From Cellulomonas sp. KH9 (GTDB lineage: Bacteria > Actinomycetota > Actinomycetes > Actinomycetales > Cellulomonadaceae): a stretch of 64,000 bases of DNA. Of the stretch, positions 42,530-51,356 are shown one piece after another. The stretch is from positions 186,001 through 250,000 of the forward strand of contig NZ_FOSE01000004.1 of the NCBI RefSeq assembly GCF_900114185.1, written 5' to 3'. The notes under the pieces were generated by a model, which worked only from the letters and a program-made list of their open reading frames with translations, did not search any database and was not told the origin of the DNA. Both the position numbers and the translations under genes were made by a program. Numbering within the stretch: the first letter of the stretch is position 1; every line of letters starts with the position of its first letter.

Positions 42530-44989
42530 TTAGGCCACGATCATGAGTTCGACGTCGTCCATGTCGATGACCTCGCCGGTGGTGATGGCCGCGTTCGTGT
42601 CGACGTAGCAGCCGACGCGGGCCGTGGTCTTGCCCGCAGACACAACCCCCTCGATCTCGATGCGCTGCCACCCACCGGTGGCGATCTGCTTGGCCCCGAT
42701 GATCTGCAGGCTGGGCGACCCTGTGTTGAGGGTGGGGTAGATCACGCGGCCGGGGAGCGCCTTGACCCATGCGACGCCGCGCACGACCACCCCACCGGTG
42801 ACCGCGCCAGTCGTGGTGATGACGCCGTACCCGCTACCCCCGGTCCCGCTGTAGGTCCCACGCAACACGTAGGAGCCGCTGTGTGCGGCGGCCCCGACGT
42901 TCGGTCGTGTCAAGGTCGCGTTGAGGGAGGTTGCCCCGGTTGTCGTGGTCTCGAACGAGGGGTCACTCAGGAGGTTGGTCGGGGTTGCGGTGGTGATGTT
43001 GTCGCGGATGTCGGCGCTGTTGTCGACGGCCTGCTCGTTGAGCAGGCCGCCGGCGACGTTCTCCACGAAGCGGTTCCCCGTGATGCGGGGGCGACCAGAG
43101 GCGTACTCGGCGGCGCCCGCGAGGGCGAGCCCGTAGCCTGCGTTGCGCCGCGCGACATTGTCGACCACCCGGAGGCGACCCGTAGACGCGGCGAGCCTGA
43201 CCCCGTCACCGGCGTTCCCGAGGATCTCGTTCCCGACGACACTGAGGTCGACCGCGGCGACATCGAGCCGGATGCCGGCACCGGCGTTGTTCTTGATCTT
43301 GCACCCCTTGACGGTGATGCCAGTGCCCACGAGTGCACCCGTGGGAGCCCACACACCAGGGCCAGCGTTGTCGAAGATCAGCACGTCGGAGAGCGTCAGG
43401 CCGCCCTCAGCGACATCCCGCAGGATGACACCGCCTCCGGCCTGTGCACCGTTGCCTGAGATCGTCCCGCCCGAGATGAGCACGTCCTTGCCGCCACCCT
43501 TGGACGCGCCGGTGCCGCGCAGGATCACGCCCGCGTACTCGTTGTCCACGAAGTGGCAGCCCGTGTACGTGGACCCGTTGCCGCCGGCCTCGAACAGGCC
43601 GTGCCAGTTCCGCTTGCCGATGCACCCGACCATCGAGAAGCCGCGCGAGCTGTACAGCGCCTCAGGTCGGTTCAGGTGCTCGATGAAGAACCCGTGGGAG
43701 TAGTTGTTGAACGACAGGCAGTTGATGAGCGTGACGGACTCGTTGGGTGCGCCGCCGTTGCCGATGCCGAAGCCCGCGCCTGTGCCGTTGCGGTTCGGGG
43801 GGACGCCGCGACCGGCGTTCGACGCGACGCAGTCCACGAGGACCGAGTCTTCGAGGAAGTCGCACCCGAAGCCGGTGGCCCACGAGTTGTGAATGTGGAC
43901 CCTCTCCCAGCGGGCGCGGCGCATGTGCTGGATGAACATGCCCTTCATGGCGTGGTTGTAGCCGCCACTACTCTGGTTCGCGCAGTCCACCGTGAAGCCG
44001 GTGAACACCAGGTCGTCGTGGTACTGGCCCTCGACCCACTCGTCTCCGGTGAACCCGTGCAGGAAGGCTGTGTTGCCGAAGGGCAGGAACGTGGTCTGTG
44101 CGGGCCCCTGCCCAACGATCCCCACGCCGGACTTGTAGAGCACGTTGATGTCGGTGGCCTTGAATCGCCCCGCGGGGAAACTGACCTGGTACGGCAGCTT
44201 CCGGCCGAGCGTGGGTGTCTGTGCGGCGTACTCGACGGCGAGCGTGTCCCATGCCCGCTGCAGGATCGCGCTCATGTCGACCTGCCCGGTGGGGTCGAGC
44301 GTCTCTCCGGGGAGAAGGAAGCCCCGGATGTCTCGCACCAGGGTGGTGGGCGCGAACGAGTCGCGCGCGACACCCAGGCTCACAGCGTCGTCGTCATCCA
44401 CGGGCGCCGCGGTCTTGAGCGTGCCCGCGCCGGTGCGCCGCGCCACGGTCTGCGGCTCGGGGGCGACGGTGGCCTGGCCGATGGACGCCAGCGCCGCCTC
44501 AGCAGCCTCAGCCGCAGCCCGCGCCGCCACCACGTCCGCACCCCACGAGTCCGGCACCGACACCGCGTCACCCGCGACCGTGGACGCCGGGACCGTGGTG
44601 TCGAGGTCCAGCACGCCATCACCCTCGGGCAGGACGAAAGGACCGATGGTGAAGGGGACGCCGATCGACCGCCCGGCCTCGTCGAGGTAGCGGACCTGCG
44701 CGATGTACCGGTGGCTGTACGCACCCTCCGCCGACACATCGAGGATCGCGCCGCTGCGGCCGTCCTTCCAGCCCTGGACGTCAGTGCGCGGCAGAGTCAG
44801 CACCACCTCGCTGCCAGGCTCAGACGTCGACTGCGTGCCCACGTTCTCGAACCGGTAGCCAGTCGCCGCCCACACCAGCGGACGGCTCGCGGTCACGGTC
44901 ACCTGCACCCGCAGCAGGGCCGCCGACTCAAGGACAGTCGCACCCCCCACGGACACCGACCGCACAGGGACATAAGAGGGGAGGGGCAT
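42530..44989 (-). CDS. beta-helix tail/receptor-binding protein, putative depolymerase
   Basis: This 819-residue protein starts with a fibronectin-like beta region (about 1-150) and an Ala-rich helix. A right-handed parallel beta-helix (about 210-660) follows, with the pectate-lyase-3 start FPAGRFKATDINVLYKSGVGIVGQG and many repeats such as CKIKNNAGAGIRL and NEILGNAGDGVRL. A C-terminal beta-sandwich (about 665-819: LLSDPSFETTTTG...) resembles carbohydrate-binding modules. It probably binds or degrades a cell-surface glycan. GAGGAG precedes the ATG. It is the last gene of the late operon. Confidence 0.8.
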   Translation of the reverse strand: MPLPSYVPVRSVSVGGATVLESAALLRVQVTVTASRPLVWAATGYRFENVGTQSTSEPGSEVVLTLPRTDVQGWKDGRSGAILDVSAEGAYSHRYIAQVRYLDEAGRSIGVPFTIGPFVLPEGDGVLDLDTTVPASTVAGDAVSVPDSWGADVVAARAAAEAAEAALASIGQATVAPEPQTVARRTGAGTLKTAAPVDDDDAVSLGVARDSFAPTTLVRDIRGFLLPGETLDPTGQVDMSAILQRAWDTLAVEYAAQTPTLGRKLPYQVSFPAGRFKATDINVLYKSGVGIVGQGPAQTTFLPFGNTAFLHGFTGDEWVEGQYHDDLVFTGFTVDCANQSSGGYNHAMKGMFIQHMRRARWERVHIHNSWATGFGCDFLEDSVLVDCVASNAGRGVPPNRNGTGAGFGIGNGGAPNESVTLINCLSFNNYSHGFFIEHLNRPEALYSSRGFSMVGCIGKRNWHGLFEAGGNGSTYTGCHFVDNEYAGVILRGTGASKGGGKDVLISGGTISGNGAQAGGGVILRDVAEGGLTLSDVLIFDNAGPGVWAPTGALVGTGITVKGCKIKNNAGAGIRLDVAAVDLSVVGNEILGNAGDGVRLAASTGRLRVVDNVARRNAGYGLALAGAAEYASGRPRITGNRFVENVAGGLLNEQAVDNSADIRDNITTATPTNLLSDPSFETTTTGATSLNATLTRPNVGAAAHSGSYVLRGTYSGTGGSGYGVITTTGAVTGGVVVRGVAWVKALPGRVIYPTLNTGSPSLQIIGAKQIATGGWQRIEIEGVVSAGKTTARVGCYVDTNAAITTGEVIDMDDVELMIVA

Positions 44990-45033
44990 CTTGACTCCTC
45001 AGTCGGTGGTGCCGGGGGGTGTGCGGGGGTGAC

Positions 45034-45285
45034 TCAGCGGGCGTGCTTGCCCACAGCGATCTCGTTCGCCAGCGACGGGCCGTCACTGCGAGTGATCGCG
45101 TCCGAGCCGATCGACGTCAGCAGCGACAGGACGAAGCCGCCGGCAGCGAAACCACCGACCTCGGGCCACGCGACCGCCAGGACGTTGAGCTGGTCGGCAC
45201 CGAGGACGAGGATCGCGGCCTGGGCGGCGGACTTCACGGCACGCTCGAGCGAAGCGATCCAGAAGCGGCGAGTGAACACGGACAT
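45034..45285 (-). CDS. phage holin, r1t-like
   Basis: This 83-residue protein matches r1t-type holins: FWIASLERAVKSAAQAAILVLGADQLNV, then WPEVGGFAAGGFVLSLLTSIGSDA, giving two membrane helices with a hydrophilic C-terminal tail. It would permeabilise the membrane at lysis. GAGGAG precedes the ATG. Confidence 0.8.
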   Translation of the reverse strand: MSVFTRRFWIASLERAVKSAAQAAILVLGADQLNVLAVAWPEVGGFAAGGFVLSLLTSIGSDAITRSDGPSLANEIAVGKHAR

Positions 45286-45294
45286 GGGGTCTCC

Positions 45295-45702
45295 TCAGAG
45301 GTCGTCGGCGATGCTCGCCGGGGGGATAGGAGGCGCCGGGATCCCATCCGGCATGTGCCGGGTGATCCACATCGTCAGGCGCCGCACATGCTCGATCGCC
45401 GACCAGTACCGCGACCGCCACGTCTGGATCTCCTCATCCATCTGCGCGATCTTGCGGTCCTGCGCGTCGAGGCGTTCGTCCTGCTTGCCCAGCCGCTCGA
45501 GCAGCGGCTTGATCTGCGTCTCGTGGAGCGCCTGCACCAGGCGGTCCCACTCCTCGGTGTTTGCCGCACGCAGGACGGCAGCACCCTCGTCGTGGTCGCG
45601 GCGATTCTGAGCACGAGCCCGGAAGATCAGGACCAGGCCACCGCTACCCACGATCGCGCCCAGGGTGCCGCTGATCGCCGACAGCCACTGGATTGCGCTC
45701 AC
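45295..45702 (-). CDS. membrane-anchored coiled-coil protein of the lysis cassette
   Basis: This 135-residue protein has one N-terminal membrane helix (about 4-24: IQWLSAISGTLGAIVGSGGLVLIF). A charged coiled coil (about 50-105) includes the heptad-like LLERLGKQDERLDAQDRKIAQMDEEIQTW. The size and topology fit a spanin-like or antiholin role, but family is unknown. GTG overlaps the upstream stop. Confidence 0.65.
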   Translation of the reverse strand: MSAIQWLSAISGTLGAIVGSGGLVLIFRARAQNRRDHDEGAAVLRAANTEEWDRLVQALHETQIKPLLERLGKQDERLDAQDRKIAQMDEEIQTWRSRYWSAIEHVRRLTMWITRHMPDGIPAPPIPPASIADDL

Positions 45703-46124
45703 AGCGCCCCTCCCTGGCTGTGCACCGCCCGGTGGTACCGGTAGAGCCGCACCATCAGGACGCCCGCGCGGATCAGAGACGCGACCCCGACAGCGCCGAT
45801 GATCGCCGCCACCAGGGCCACACCCACCGTGTCCGAGTGCCGCACCAAGACCACCGAGTACCCGCCAGCCGTCAGCCCTAGAGGCACACGCCCGCCGAGC
45901 TCCACAGCCCAGCCCACCGGTGCGTGCGTCAGGACGCCGATGAGCGACACCGCAGCGGCCACGGTGAAGACGGCCGCCCACAGGACGGACGCCGACGACC
46001 CCGCCGTGGCTATGAGCGCCGGCGGGTGCGTGTCCGCCGCGAGCATCACGACCCCACCGGCGGCACTCGCCGACAGCAGGGTCACCGTGTCGGGGGTCCG
46101 CTCGTGGCGGTGACGATGTGGCAT
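45699..46124 (-). CDS. four-helix membrane protein, possible second holin
   Basis: This 141-residue protein has about four hydrophobic segments (about 14-30, 42-64, 78-95 and 100-122) and a charged C-terminus. Its place between the lysin and the coiled-coil protein suggests a lysis function. No family recognised. It overlaps its neighbours by one and four bases. Confidence 0.65.
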   Translation of the reverse strand: MPHRHRHERTPDTVTLLSASAAGGVVMLAADTHPPALIATAGSSASVLWAAVFTVAAAVSLIGVLTHAPVGWAVELGGRVPLGLTAGGYSVVLVRHSDTVGVALVAAIIGAVGVASLIRAGVLMVRLYRYHRAVHSQGGAL

Positions 46125-47095
46125 CAGCCGAGCCCGCCGAGGACCCGCCGCAGGACACGCTCAGTGGCGGCCTCGACCTGCGCCTCAGTGAGGTCCGTCT
46201 CATCGGCCAGCGCCGACACGACCGCCGGGACGAGAGCCGTGGTCACCGACTGCGCCAGGGCCTGCTCGTCGACTCGCGCACCGGACAGCAGGGAGCGCAT
46301 CGCGACGGCCCACCACGAAGAGGGGTTCGCCGCCGCGATGTCACCGATGTTCTTCCGCAGCGTCTCGGCGGTGCGGCGGTCGGACGAGTCGACCCACCAC
46401 GGCGCACCCACTCGGCCAGGACCGCCGTCGCCGAGGTTCGAGCGCAGAGTCTCGGCGATCAGCGTGGGCAGCGCCTCCGCCAGCAGCCGAGGAAGGTTCT
46501 CCGCCAGAGTCACTGCCGTGATGCGCTTGAGGTCCTGCTCGCTGTACGGCATGTCGTCCTCCTGGTCGATGCCCGGGATGGGCGCGGTGATGATGTCGGG
46601 GAGCGTGATGCCGCCGCCGGAGCTGCCGGGGTTGCTGACGGTGGTCGCGCTGCTGCGCAGGTTCACGCCGCGAGCCCGGAAGAACGGCTCGGGGTCAACC
46701 GCGCTGGTGGACGTCGACCACGACACGCCAGCCTCGAAGCACTCGAGGTGCAGGTGTGGACCGGTCGCCGCACCCGTCGCGCCCATCGCACCGAGCACCT
46801 GCCCGGCCCGCAGCGACGCACCAGCACCGACCGTCGGGCCCGCGAAGTGCTGGTACCGCAGCGCCGAGCCGTCAGTGCACCGCTGCACGAGCCAGTACCC
46901 GCGGACGGTGGAGTACCCCGAGGCGAGCACGGTGCCGTCGGTCGCGGCGAGCACAGGGAAGCCGAGCGCCCCAGCGCGCTGGGGCGCGAGGTCGATGCCG
47001 CGGTGCCACGTCGAGCCGACGCCGCCAGGGGACGAGCGGGGGCCGTAGTCGGACGTGAAGCGCGCGCCTGCACCGGCGGGACGGATCCACGCCAT
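46124..47095 (-). CDS. M23 metallopeptidase lysin
   Basis: This 323-residue protein has an N-terminal LytM/M23 domain (about 1-150): RFTSDYGPRSSPGG, HRGIDL (zinc His and Asp), YQHFAG and GPHLHLECF (HxH). The C-terminal 120 residues form helices such as LKRITAVTLAENLPRLLAEAL and are not a known wall-binding domain. It would cut peptidoglycan cross-links, either as endolysin or as tail-tip lysin. ATG overlaps the upstream stop. Confidence 0.85.
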   Translation of the reverse strand: MAWIRPAGAGARFTSDYGPRSSPGGVGSTWHRGIDLAPQRAGALGFPVLAATDGTVLASGYSTVRGYWLVQRCTDGSALRYQHFAGPTVGAGASLRAGQVLGAMGATGAATGPHLHLECFEAGVSWSTSTSAVDPEPFFRARGVNLRSSATTVSNPGSSGGGITLPDIITAPIPGIDQEDDMPYSEQDLKRITAVTLAENLPRLLAEALPTLIAETLRSNLGDGGPGRVGAPWWVDSSDRRTAETLRKNIGDIAAANPSSWWAVAMRSLLSGARVDEQALAQSVTTALVPAVVSALADETDLTEAQVEAATERVLRRVLGGLG

Positions 47096-48156
47096 CAGGA
47101 GGTCACCGGGCCGAGATCCGTGACCGAGAGCTCGTTGATGAACTGGCCGTCGTAGCCCACGCTCGCAGCGCCCGCCCCGCTCCACACCGACAGCGAGTGC
47201 GCGCCAGGAGCGACCGACACGACCTTGGTGAGACCATCGATCACGCGCCGGTCACCGTGGTTGCCGCCGTACGAGTAGTTCATCGTCCCGACGAATGTGC
47301 CGTCCACGCGGAACTTGATGTTGACCGCGCCCGTGTTGCCGCCGTTGTACATGAACGCCGTCCACGTCATCTTCACCAGGTGATTCGGACCCGGAGGAAT
47401 GACGAAGTCGGTGACCTCGGCGTTCTTGGTGTCGACGGGCCCGACGCCTGTGGCACCGATGGTCGCCACGCGCGGCTCAGCGATCGGCGCTGCCACACGG
47501 CTGCCCTGCGTGGCGCCGTCGTACATCCACAGCGTCCGCGTGTCGACCTGGTGCACGTACAGCGGGCTGCTCGGTGTCGGAGTGTGCGCCGCAGCGACCG
47601 CCTCCCGGGATGCCGCGTTCGCCGCCGGGACGATGCCACCACGAGCAGCCGACCGCGCCGCAACCGGGGTGATCGTCACCGAGGCGTGCGACGTCTGCGT
47701 CGCGCCCGCAGACACACGAGCCTCCGCCAGGACCAGCGCACCAGCAGGCACCGAGCCGGTGGGCCGCGACGGCGACCCGCTCGAGCTGCCCGATGTGACA
47801 CCGACCTGGACCTGGGAGTCAGCGTCGCCGGAGTCCACGTCACGCTGACGGACCCAGATCAGGTCCCAGCGCGACCCGGACGCAGGCGCAGCAGCCACCG
47901 CAGGCGTCGGCGTCGTCCCATCGATGGACGCGAGCACCGCCCCGTCGCTGGCCCCGCGTGTCAGGACCACGTGCCCGGCGCTGACGGTGTACGTCCACCC
48001 CGATGTGCCACTGACGGCGCACCCGGACAGGACCCCGGGAGTGACGCCCAGGTCCCCAGCGGGAGCCACGAGGCCCGCCAGTGCCAGGCGTGCGTCCTGC
48101 GGAGAGGTCCCCGCACTGGCGTCCTTTCGGACAAAAAGCCCACGACGACCGGCCAT
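47095..48156 (-). CDS. minor tail protein
   Basis: This 353-residue protein starts MAGRRGLFVRKDASAGTSPQDARLALAGL, a common opening of actinophage tail-tip proteins. A beta-rich middle with WDLIWVRQRDVD and a C-terminal jelly-roll-like part (about 240-353) follow. A host-contact role is inferred from place and composition. GGAGG precedes the ATG at 48156. Confidence 0.75.
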   Translation of the reverse strand: MAGRRGLFVRKDASAGTSPQDARLALAGLVAPAGDLGVTPGVLSGCAVSGTSGWTYTVSAGHVVLTRGASDGAVLASIDGTTPTPAVAAAPASGSRWDLIWVRQRDVDSGDADSQVQVGVTSGSSSGSPSRPTGSVPAGALVLAEARVSAGATQTSHASVTITPVAARSAARGGIVPAANAASREAVAAAHTPTPSSPLYVHQVDTRTLWMYDGATQGSRVAAPIAEPRVATIGATGVGPVDTKNAEVTDFVIPPGPNHLVKMTWTAFMYNGGNTGAVNIKFRVDGTFVGTMNYSYGGNHGDRRVIDGLTKVVSVAPGAHSLSVWSGAGAASVGYDGQFINELSVTDLGPVTS

Positions 48157-48227
48157 GTGCGCCTCCAAAGGGTGAAGAGAGGGCGGGCCTATACCACAAA
48201 CGGGTGAGCCCAAGTAACATTCGAGCC

Positions 48228-48614
48228 ATGCAGATCAAGGGGGCCATCATTGGATCGGCCGTAACACTCGTCGTACTCGCAGGCGGTCTGTCCGCCGCGG
48301 CACTGGCAAACGCTCAGGAATCGCCCGAGAGCGAGCCGACGCCCACCCCGACCGTGGAGGCGACGCCGACCGTGACGCCCACCCCCGAGCCGACCCCGGA
48401 GGCTGTCGTGACTCCCGAGCCCGTCATCGAGGAGCCCGCGCCCGTCGAGCCCGCACCGGTCGAGCCCGCGCCCGAGCCGGAGCCCGTCGAGCCCCCCGCG
48501 GCCGAGCCCCCCGCGCCTCGGTCCGGCGACAACGCCGTTCCCCCGCGTGACCTCGACCTCGGAGTCCCGCCGCCGCCCAACGACGGCGGCTTCCCCTCTG
48601 GCCCTACCGGCTAA
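48228..48614 (+). CDS. secreted Pro/Glu/Thr-rich protein, moron gene inside the late operon
   Basis: This 128-residue plus-strand protein lies between two minus-strand tail genes. It has a signal peptide (MQIKGAIIGSAVTLVVLAGG..., cut near ANAQE). A low-complexity stretch follows, of Pro, Glu, Thr and Val with repeats like PTPTPTVEATPTVTPTPEP and PAPVEPAP, ending RSGDNAVPPRDLDLGVPPPP. TAACAT lies 7 nt before the ATG (leaderless pattern). It is independent of late transcription and probably expressed in the lysogen. Function unknown. Confidence 0.7.
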   Translation: MQIKGAIIGSAVTLVVLAGGLSAAALANAQESPESEPTPTPTVEATPTVTPTPEPTPEAVVTPEPVIEEPAPVEPAPVEPAPEPEPVEPPAAEPPAPRSGDNAVPPRDLDLGVPPPPNDGGFPSGPTG

Positions 48615-49293
48615 AGAGGGCGACCCCTTCGATGCCTGCGAAGTTCGTCGCGTCCGCGCCGACCGGAGCAGTGGTCCGGACACTGGCCCACACCTGCACC
48701 TGAGTCGCGCCCGGCGGGATGAGGTGGGTCACGCTGTGGGGTGCCGCGACCGTCGACTGGAACCCGTTGGCGATCGTGTCCTGGCACGTCGCGCCCCATG
48801 ACTCCGCCGCGCCAACGACCTTCGAGTACGTCTGCACGTACAGGTAGACCGTCGCCCCCGAAGAGTTGTAGCAACGTGCGACGGACGAGCCCGAGAATGT
48901 GAACTTGGTGAATCCGGCGGGGATCGGCAGGGTGCAAACGCCATGCGCTGCGAACGTCGTCCCGTAGCCAATCCCAGCGCTGTTCCCCGCCGCATCAACG
49001 AACTCGATGGGGTTCGAGAGCGCCTCGTTGTCGATGATCCCCGCCGGCAACGACAGAGTGCCCTCGATGCGCATGTCACCGGAGAACGTCGCGTCGCCGC
49101 TGACGTCGAGCGACCCCAGAACCTCAAGGGTCCGCTCGATCGTCATCGACTCCGGAGTGACCCGGATCCCAGCCGACCGCAGGATCGCGGACCCGACGTC
49201 GTTGAGCTCGCCGCGGATCCGCTGCAGCTGCTGAGCGAGGTCCGCGAACGCTGACGGGTCGTTCTGCCGACCCGGACCCTGCAGGCTCGTCAC
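48604..49293 (-). CDS. minor tail protein
   Basis: This 229-residue protein has an N-terminal helix (PSAFADLAQQLQRIRGELNDV), a central repeat-like beta part TLEVLGSLDVSGDATFSGDMRIEGTLSL, as in phage tail fibre shafts, and a C-terminal beta domain. The GTG start overlaps the upstream stop. It overlaps the 3' end of the secreted moron gene by 11 bases. Confidence 0.75.
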   Translation of the reverse strand: MTSLQGPGRQNDPSAFADLAQQLQRIRGELNDVGSAILRSAGIRVTPESMTIERTLEVLGSLDVSGDATFSGDMRIEGTLSLPAGIIDNEALSNPIEFVDAAGNSAGIGYGTTFAAHGVCTLPIPAGFTKFTFSGSSVARCYNSSGATVYLYVQTYSKVVGAAESWGATCQDTIANGFQSTVAAPHSVTHLIPPGATQVQVWASVRTTAPVGADATNFAGIEGVALFSR

Positions 49294-50480
49294 CCCGCCA
49301 CCTCCGTCGGAACCATGCTCAGATCCACGAACGCGGACCCGACCGAGCCCTTCATCGACGCCAGACGAGTCCGGTACATCCCCGGGTCGAGCAGCACCAT
49401 GTCCTCACCCACCCGGATCGACCACCAGTCACCCGGGCGGTACTGACCCACACGCTCGTCCGCATGCACACGCAGCGACCACGTCTGCCACGGCCTGTCG
49501 TTACCCTCGAGGTCCGCCGCAGCGTGACCATCGATCGTGGCCTGCTCGATCACCGACGAGTACGACCGCGCCGACTCGAGCAGCGGGTAGCCCGCAGCGA
49601 TCAGGTCCGGTCGCGTCGCAGGGCGTGAGATCAGCGTGGCCTCGTCCGTGCCCGAGCCCTTGGCGAACGCACGCACAGCCGCCGACGACGCATCCTCCGT
49701 CACCGAGAAGTCCGCGACAGAGCCGCGCGGGGCCGACGTGTCGAGCGCCCAGTCGATGCCCGCCTGGTGCAATGTCGGATCAGCCGCCGTGCCCACGCGC
49801 ATCACCCACTCGATGCCCATGCGATCGGCAGTCATGCGCGGATCGAACGCCACCTCGGGGCCACCCTGGACCTCGGACAGCTCACGAAGACGCTGCTCCA
49901 CCGTCGCCAGGTCAGACCCCGGGTACGTGCGCTCATGCCCGCCCGCCTCATCCGGCGGCAGCACGATCGGCAGGTCACCGCCAGTGTGCGCGAGAGCCGC
50001 CTGCACCAGGCGCTTGGCGATCGTCCCCAGCGACAGACCCGACCAGGACAGCGACGACGACGCCACCGCACCAGCCGTACCCCACGCGATCTGATGCGAC
50101 AGCAGCAGCCGGTGATCGAAGGCCGCCCGCAGCCCAGTCGCACGGACCTCCAAGCGGCCCGACGCCCGATCCATCGAGCGCTGCCACACCGGACCCGCCT
50201 CGATGACCCGCTCACCAGCCACGACCGCCATGAAAACCCGCGTCGGCTCAGTCGCCACACGGATGTCCGACCGCTGACCGCGACCAGGACGCCACCGCAC
50301 CACACCCGCCGGAGCAGGGGACACCGTGCGCTCGAGACGCTGGAACTCGGCGGCCGTCAGCGGGATGGACGCCGAGATCGACCCCGCACCACCGGCCGAG
50401 ATCGACCAGTCCGCAGCAGCCACCGGCACCGCCACCAGCCGCCGACCCGTCCGCAGCTCACCCAGGATGATGCTGTACAC
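49290..50480 (-). CDS. tail-tip protein (Tal/baseplate-hub-like)
   Basis: This 396-residue protein follows the Dit gene and begins MYSIILGELRTGRRLVAVPVAAADWS. It has LRVHADERVGQYRPGDWWSIRV near the C-terminus, typical of siphovirus hub proteins that cap the tail tube. Identity rests on position and pattern. Confidence 0.75.
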   Translation of the reverse strand: MYSIILGELRTGRRLVAVPVAAADWSISAGGAGSISASIPLTAAEFQRLERTVSPAPAGVVRWRPGRGQRSDIRVATEPTRVFMAVVAGERVIEAGPVWQRSMDRASGRLEVRATGLRAAFDHRLLLSHQIAWGTAGAVASSSLSWSGLSLGTIAKRLVQAALAHTGGDLPIVLPPDEAGGHERTYPGSDLATVEQRLRELSEVQGGPEVAFDPRMTADRMGIEWVMRVGTAADPTLHQAGIDWALDTSAPRGSVADFSVTEDASSAAVRAFAKGSGTDEATLISRPATRPDLIAAGYPLLESARSYSSVIEQATIDGHAAADLEGNDRPWQTWSLRVHADERVGQYRPGDWWSIRVGEDMVLLDPGMYRTRLASMKGSVGSAFVDLSMVPTEVAG

Positions 50481-50483
50481 GCG

Positions 50484-51356
50484 TCACCACCAAGCGGGTC
50501 GGAAGATGACAGTGAGCGTGCCGTCAGCGAACGGACCATCAGGGATGAACGCAAACGACGCCGACTCACCCGGACCCACAGGCGACCACTCGGCGCGCGT
50601 GAGCATGCCGCTGTAGTCGACATCGCCGCCGTTGAGGACCACCAGACCCGTCGCCGAATCGATCAGCAGACGATCACCAGCAGCCACCGACTGCGCGAAC
50701 GACAACCGCCGCCCCGACTCCACATGCACGATCGAGAAGGGCGGCGTGGGGCCCGTCACCTCGAACTGCGGAGAGGTCGCCGCGGTGCCGATGTTCGTCA
50801 CCGTCACCCGGCCTGTGGAGCCCTGAGCGCCGAACTCGAGGTAGCCCGTGTCAGTGACGCCATCCGTGAAGAGCGGGAACTCGAGACCGCCCGCGGCGAA
50901 GGGGAAGCTGGTGCTCTCGTTGATGGTGTCGCCGTAGCGGAGAGGGTCAGCCGCTCGCCACTCGATGACGAACGGCACGACGCCCACGGCCCAGTCGAGA
51001 TCCGTGGGCGTCTGGAACGCCGTGAGCCTCGCCGTCGCCGTCAGCGTCCGACCAGCCCTAGTGATCCGCAGATCCTCACCCGACCCGCCACCCGGAGCCC
51101 ACGTCATCACGCTCGAGAGCTCAGCCAGCAGCGCATCCCGGTCAGGCGACACGATCTGCCCGCCCAGGGTGACGATCCGCTCATCGGACCACACGGGGGT
51201 GTCGAAGCCCCCGTGAGCGAGCGGGCGGCCGGGCGAGTCCCCGCGCGAGGCGGGCAGTTCATCCCAGCCACGCAGCGACCTGACGCCAAACGGGGAGCCA
51301 CGGTCAGACGAGAGCGTGAGCCCCCGCCACTCGACAGTCGTGCACGAGAGCGTCAC
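50484..51356 (-). CDS. distal tail protein (Dit-like)
   Basis: This 290-residue protein lies right after the tape measure gene and has the Dit pattern: an N-terminal belt domain with WDELPASRGDSPGRPLAHGGFD and RDALLAELSSVMTW. A C-terminal galectin-like part ends VDYSGMLTRAEWSPVGPGE. It would form the ring at the tail tip. The GTG start overlaps the tape measure stop. Confidence 0.8.
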   Translation of the reverse strand: MTLSCTTVEWRGLTLSSDRGSPFGVRSLRGWDELPASRGDSPGRPLAHGGFDTPVWSDERIVTLGGQIVSPDRDALLAELSSVMTWAPGGGSGEDLRITRAGRTLTATARLTAFQTPTDLDWAVGVVPFVIEWRAADPLRYGDTINESTSFPFAAGGLEFPLFTDGVTDTGYLEFGAQGSTGRVTVTNIGTAATSPQFEVTGPTPPFSIVHVESGRRLSFAQSVAAGDRLLIDSATGLVVLNGGDVDYSGMLTRAEWSPVGPGESASFAFIPDGPFADGTLTVIFRPAWW

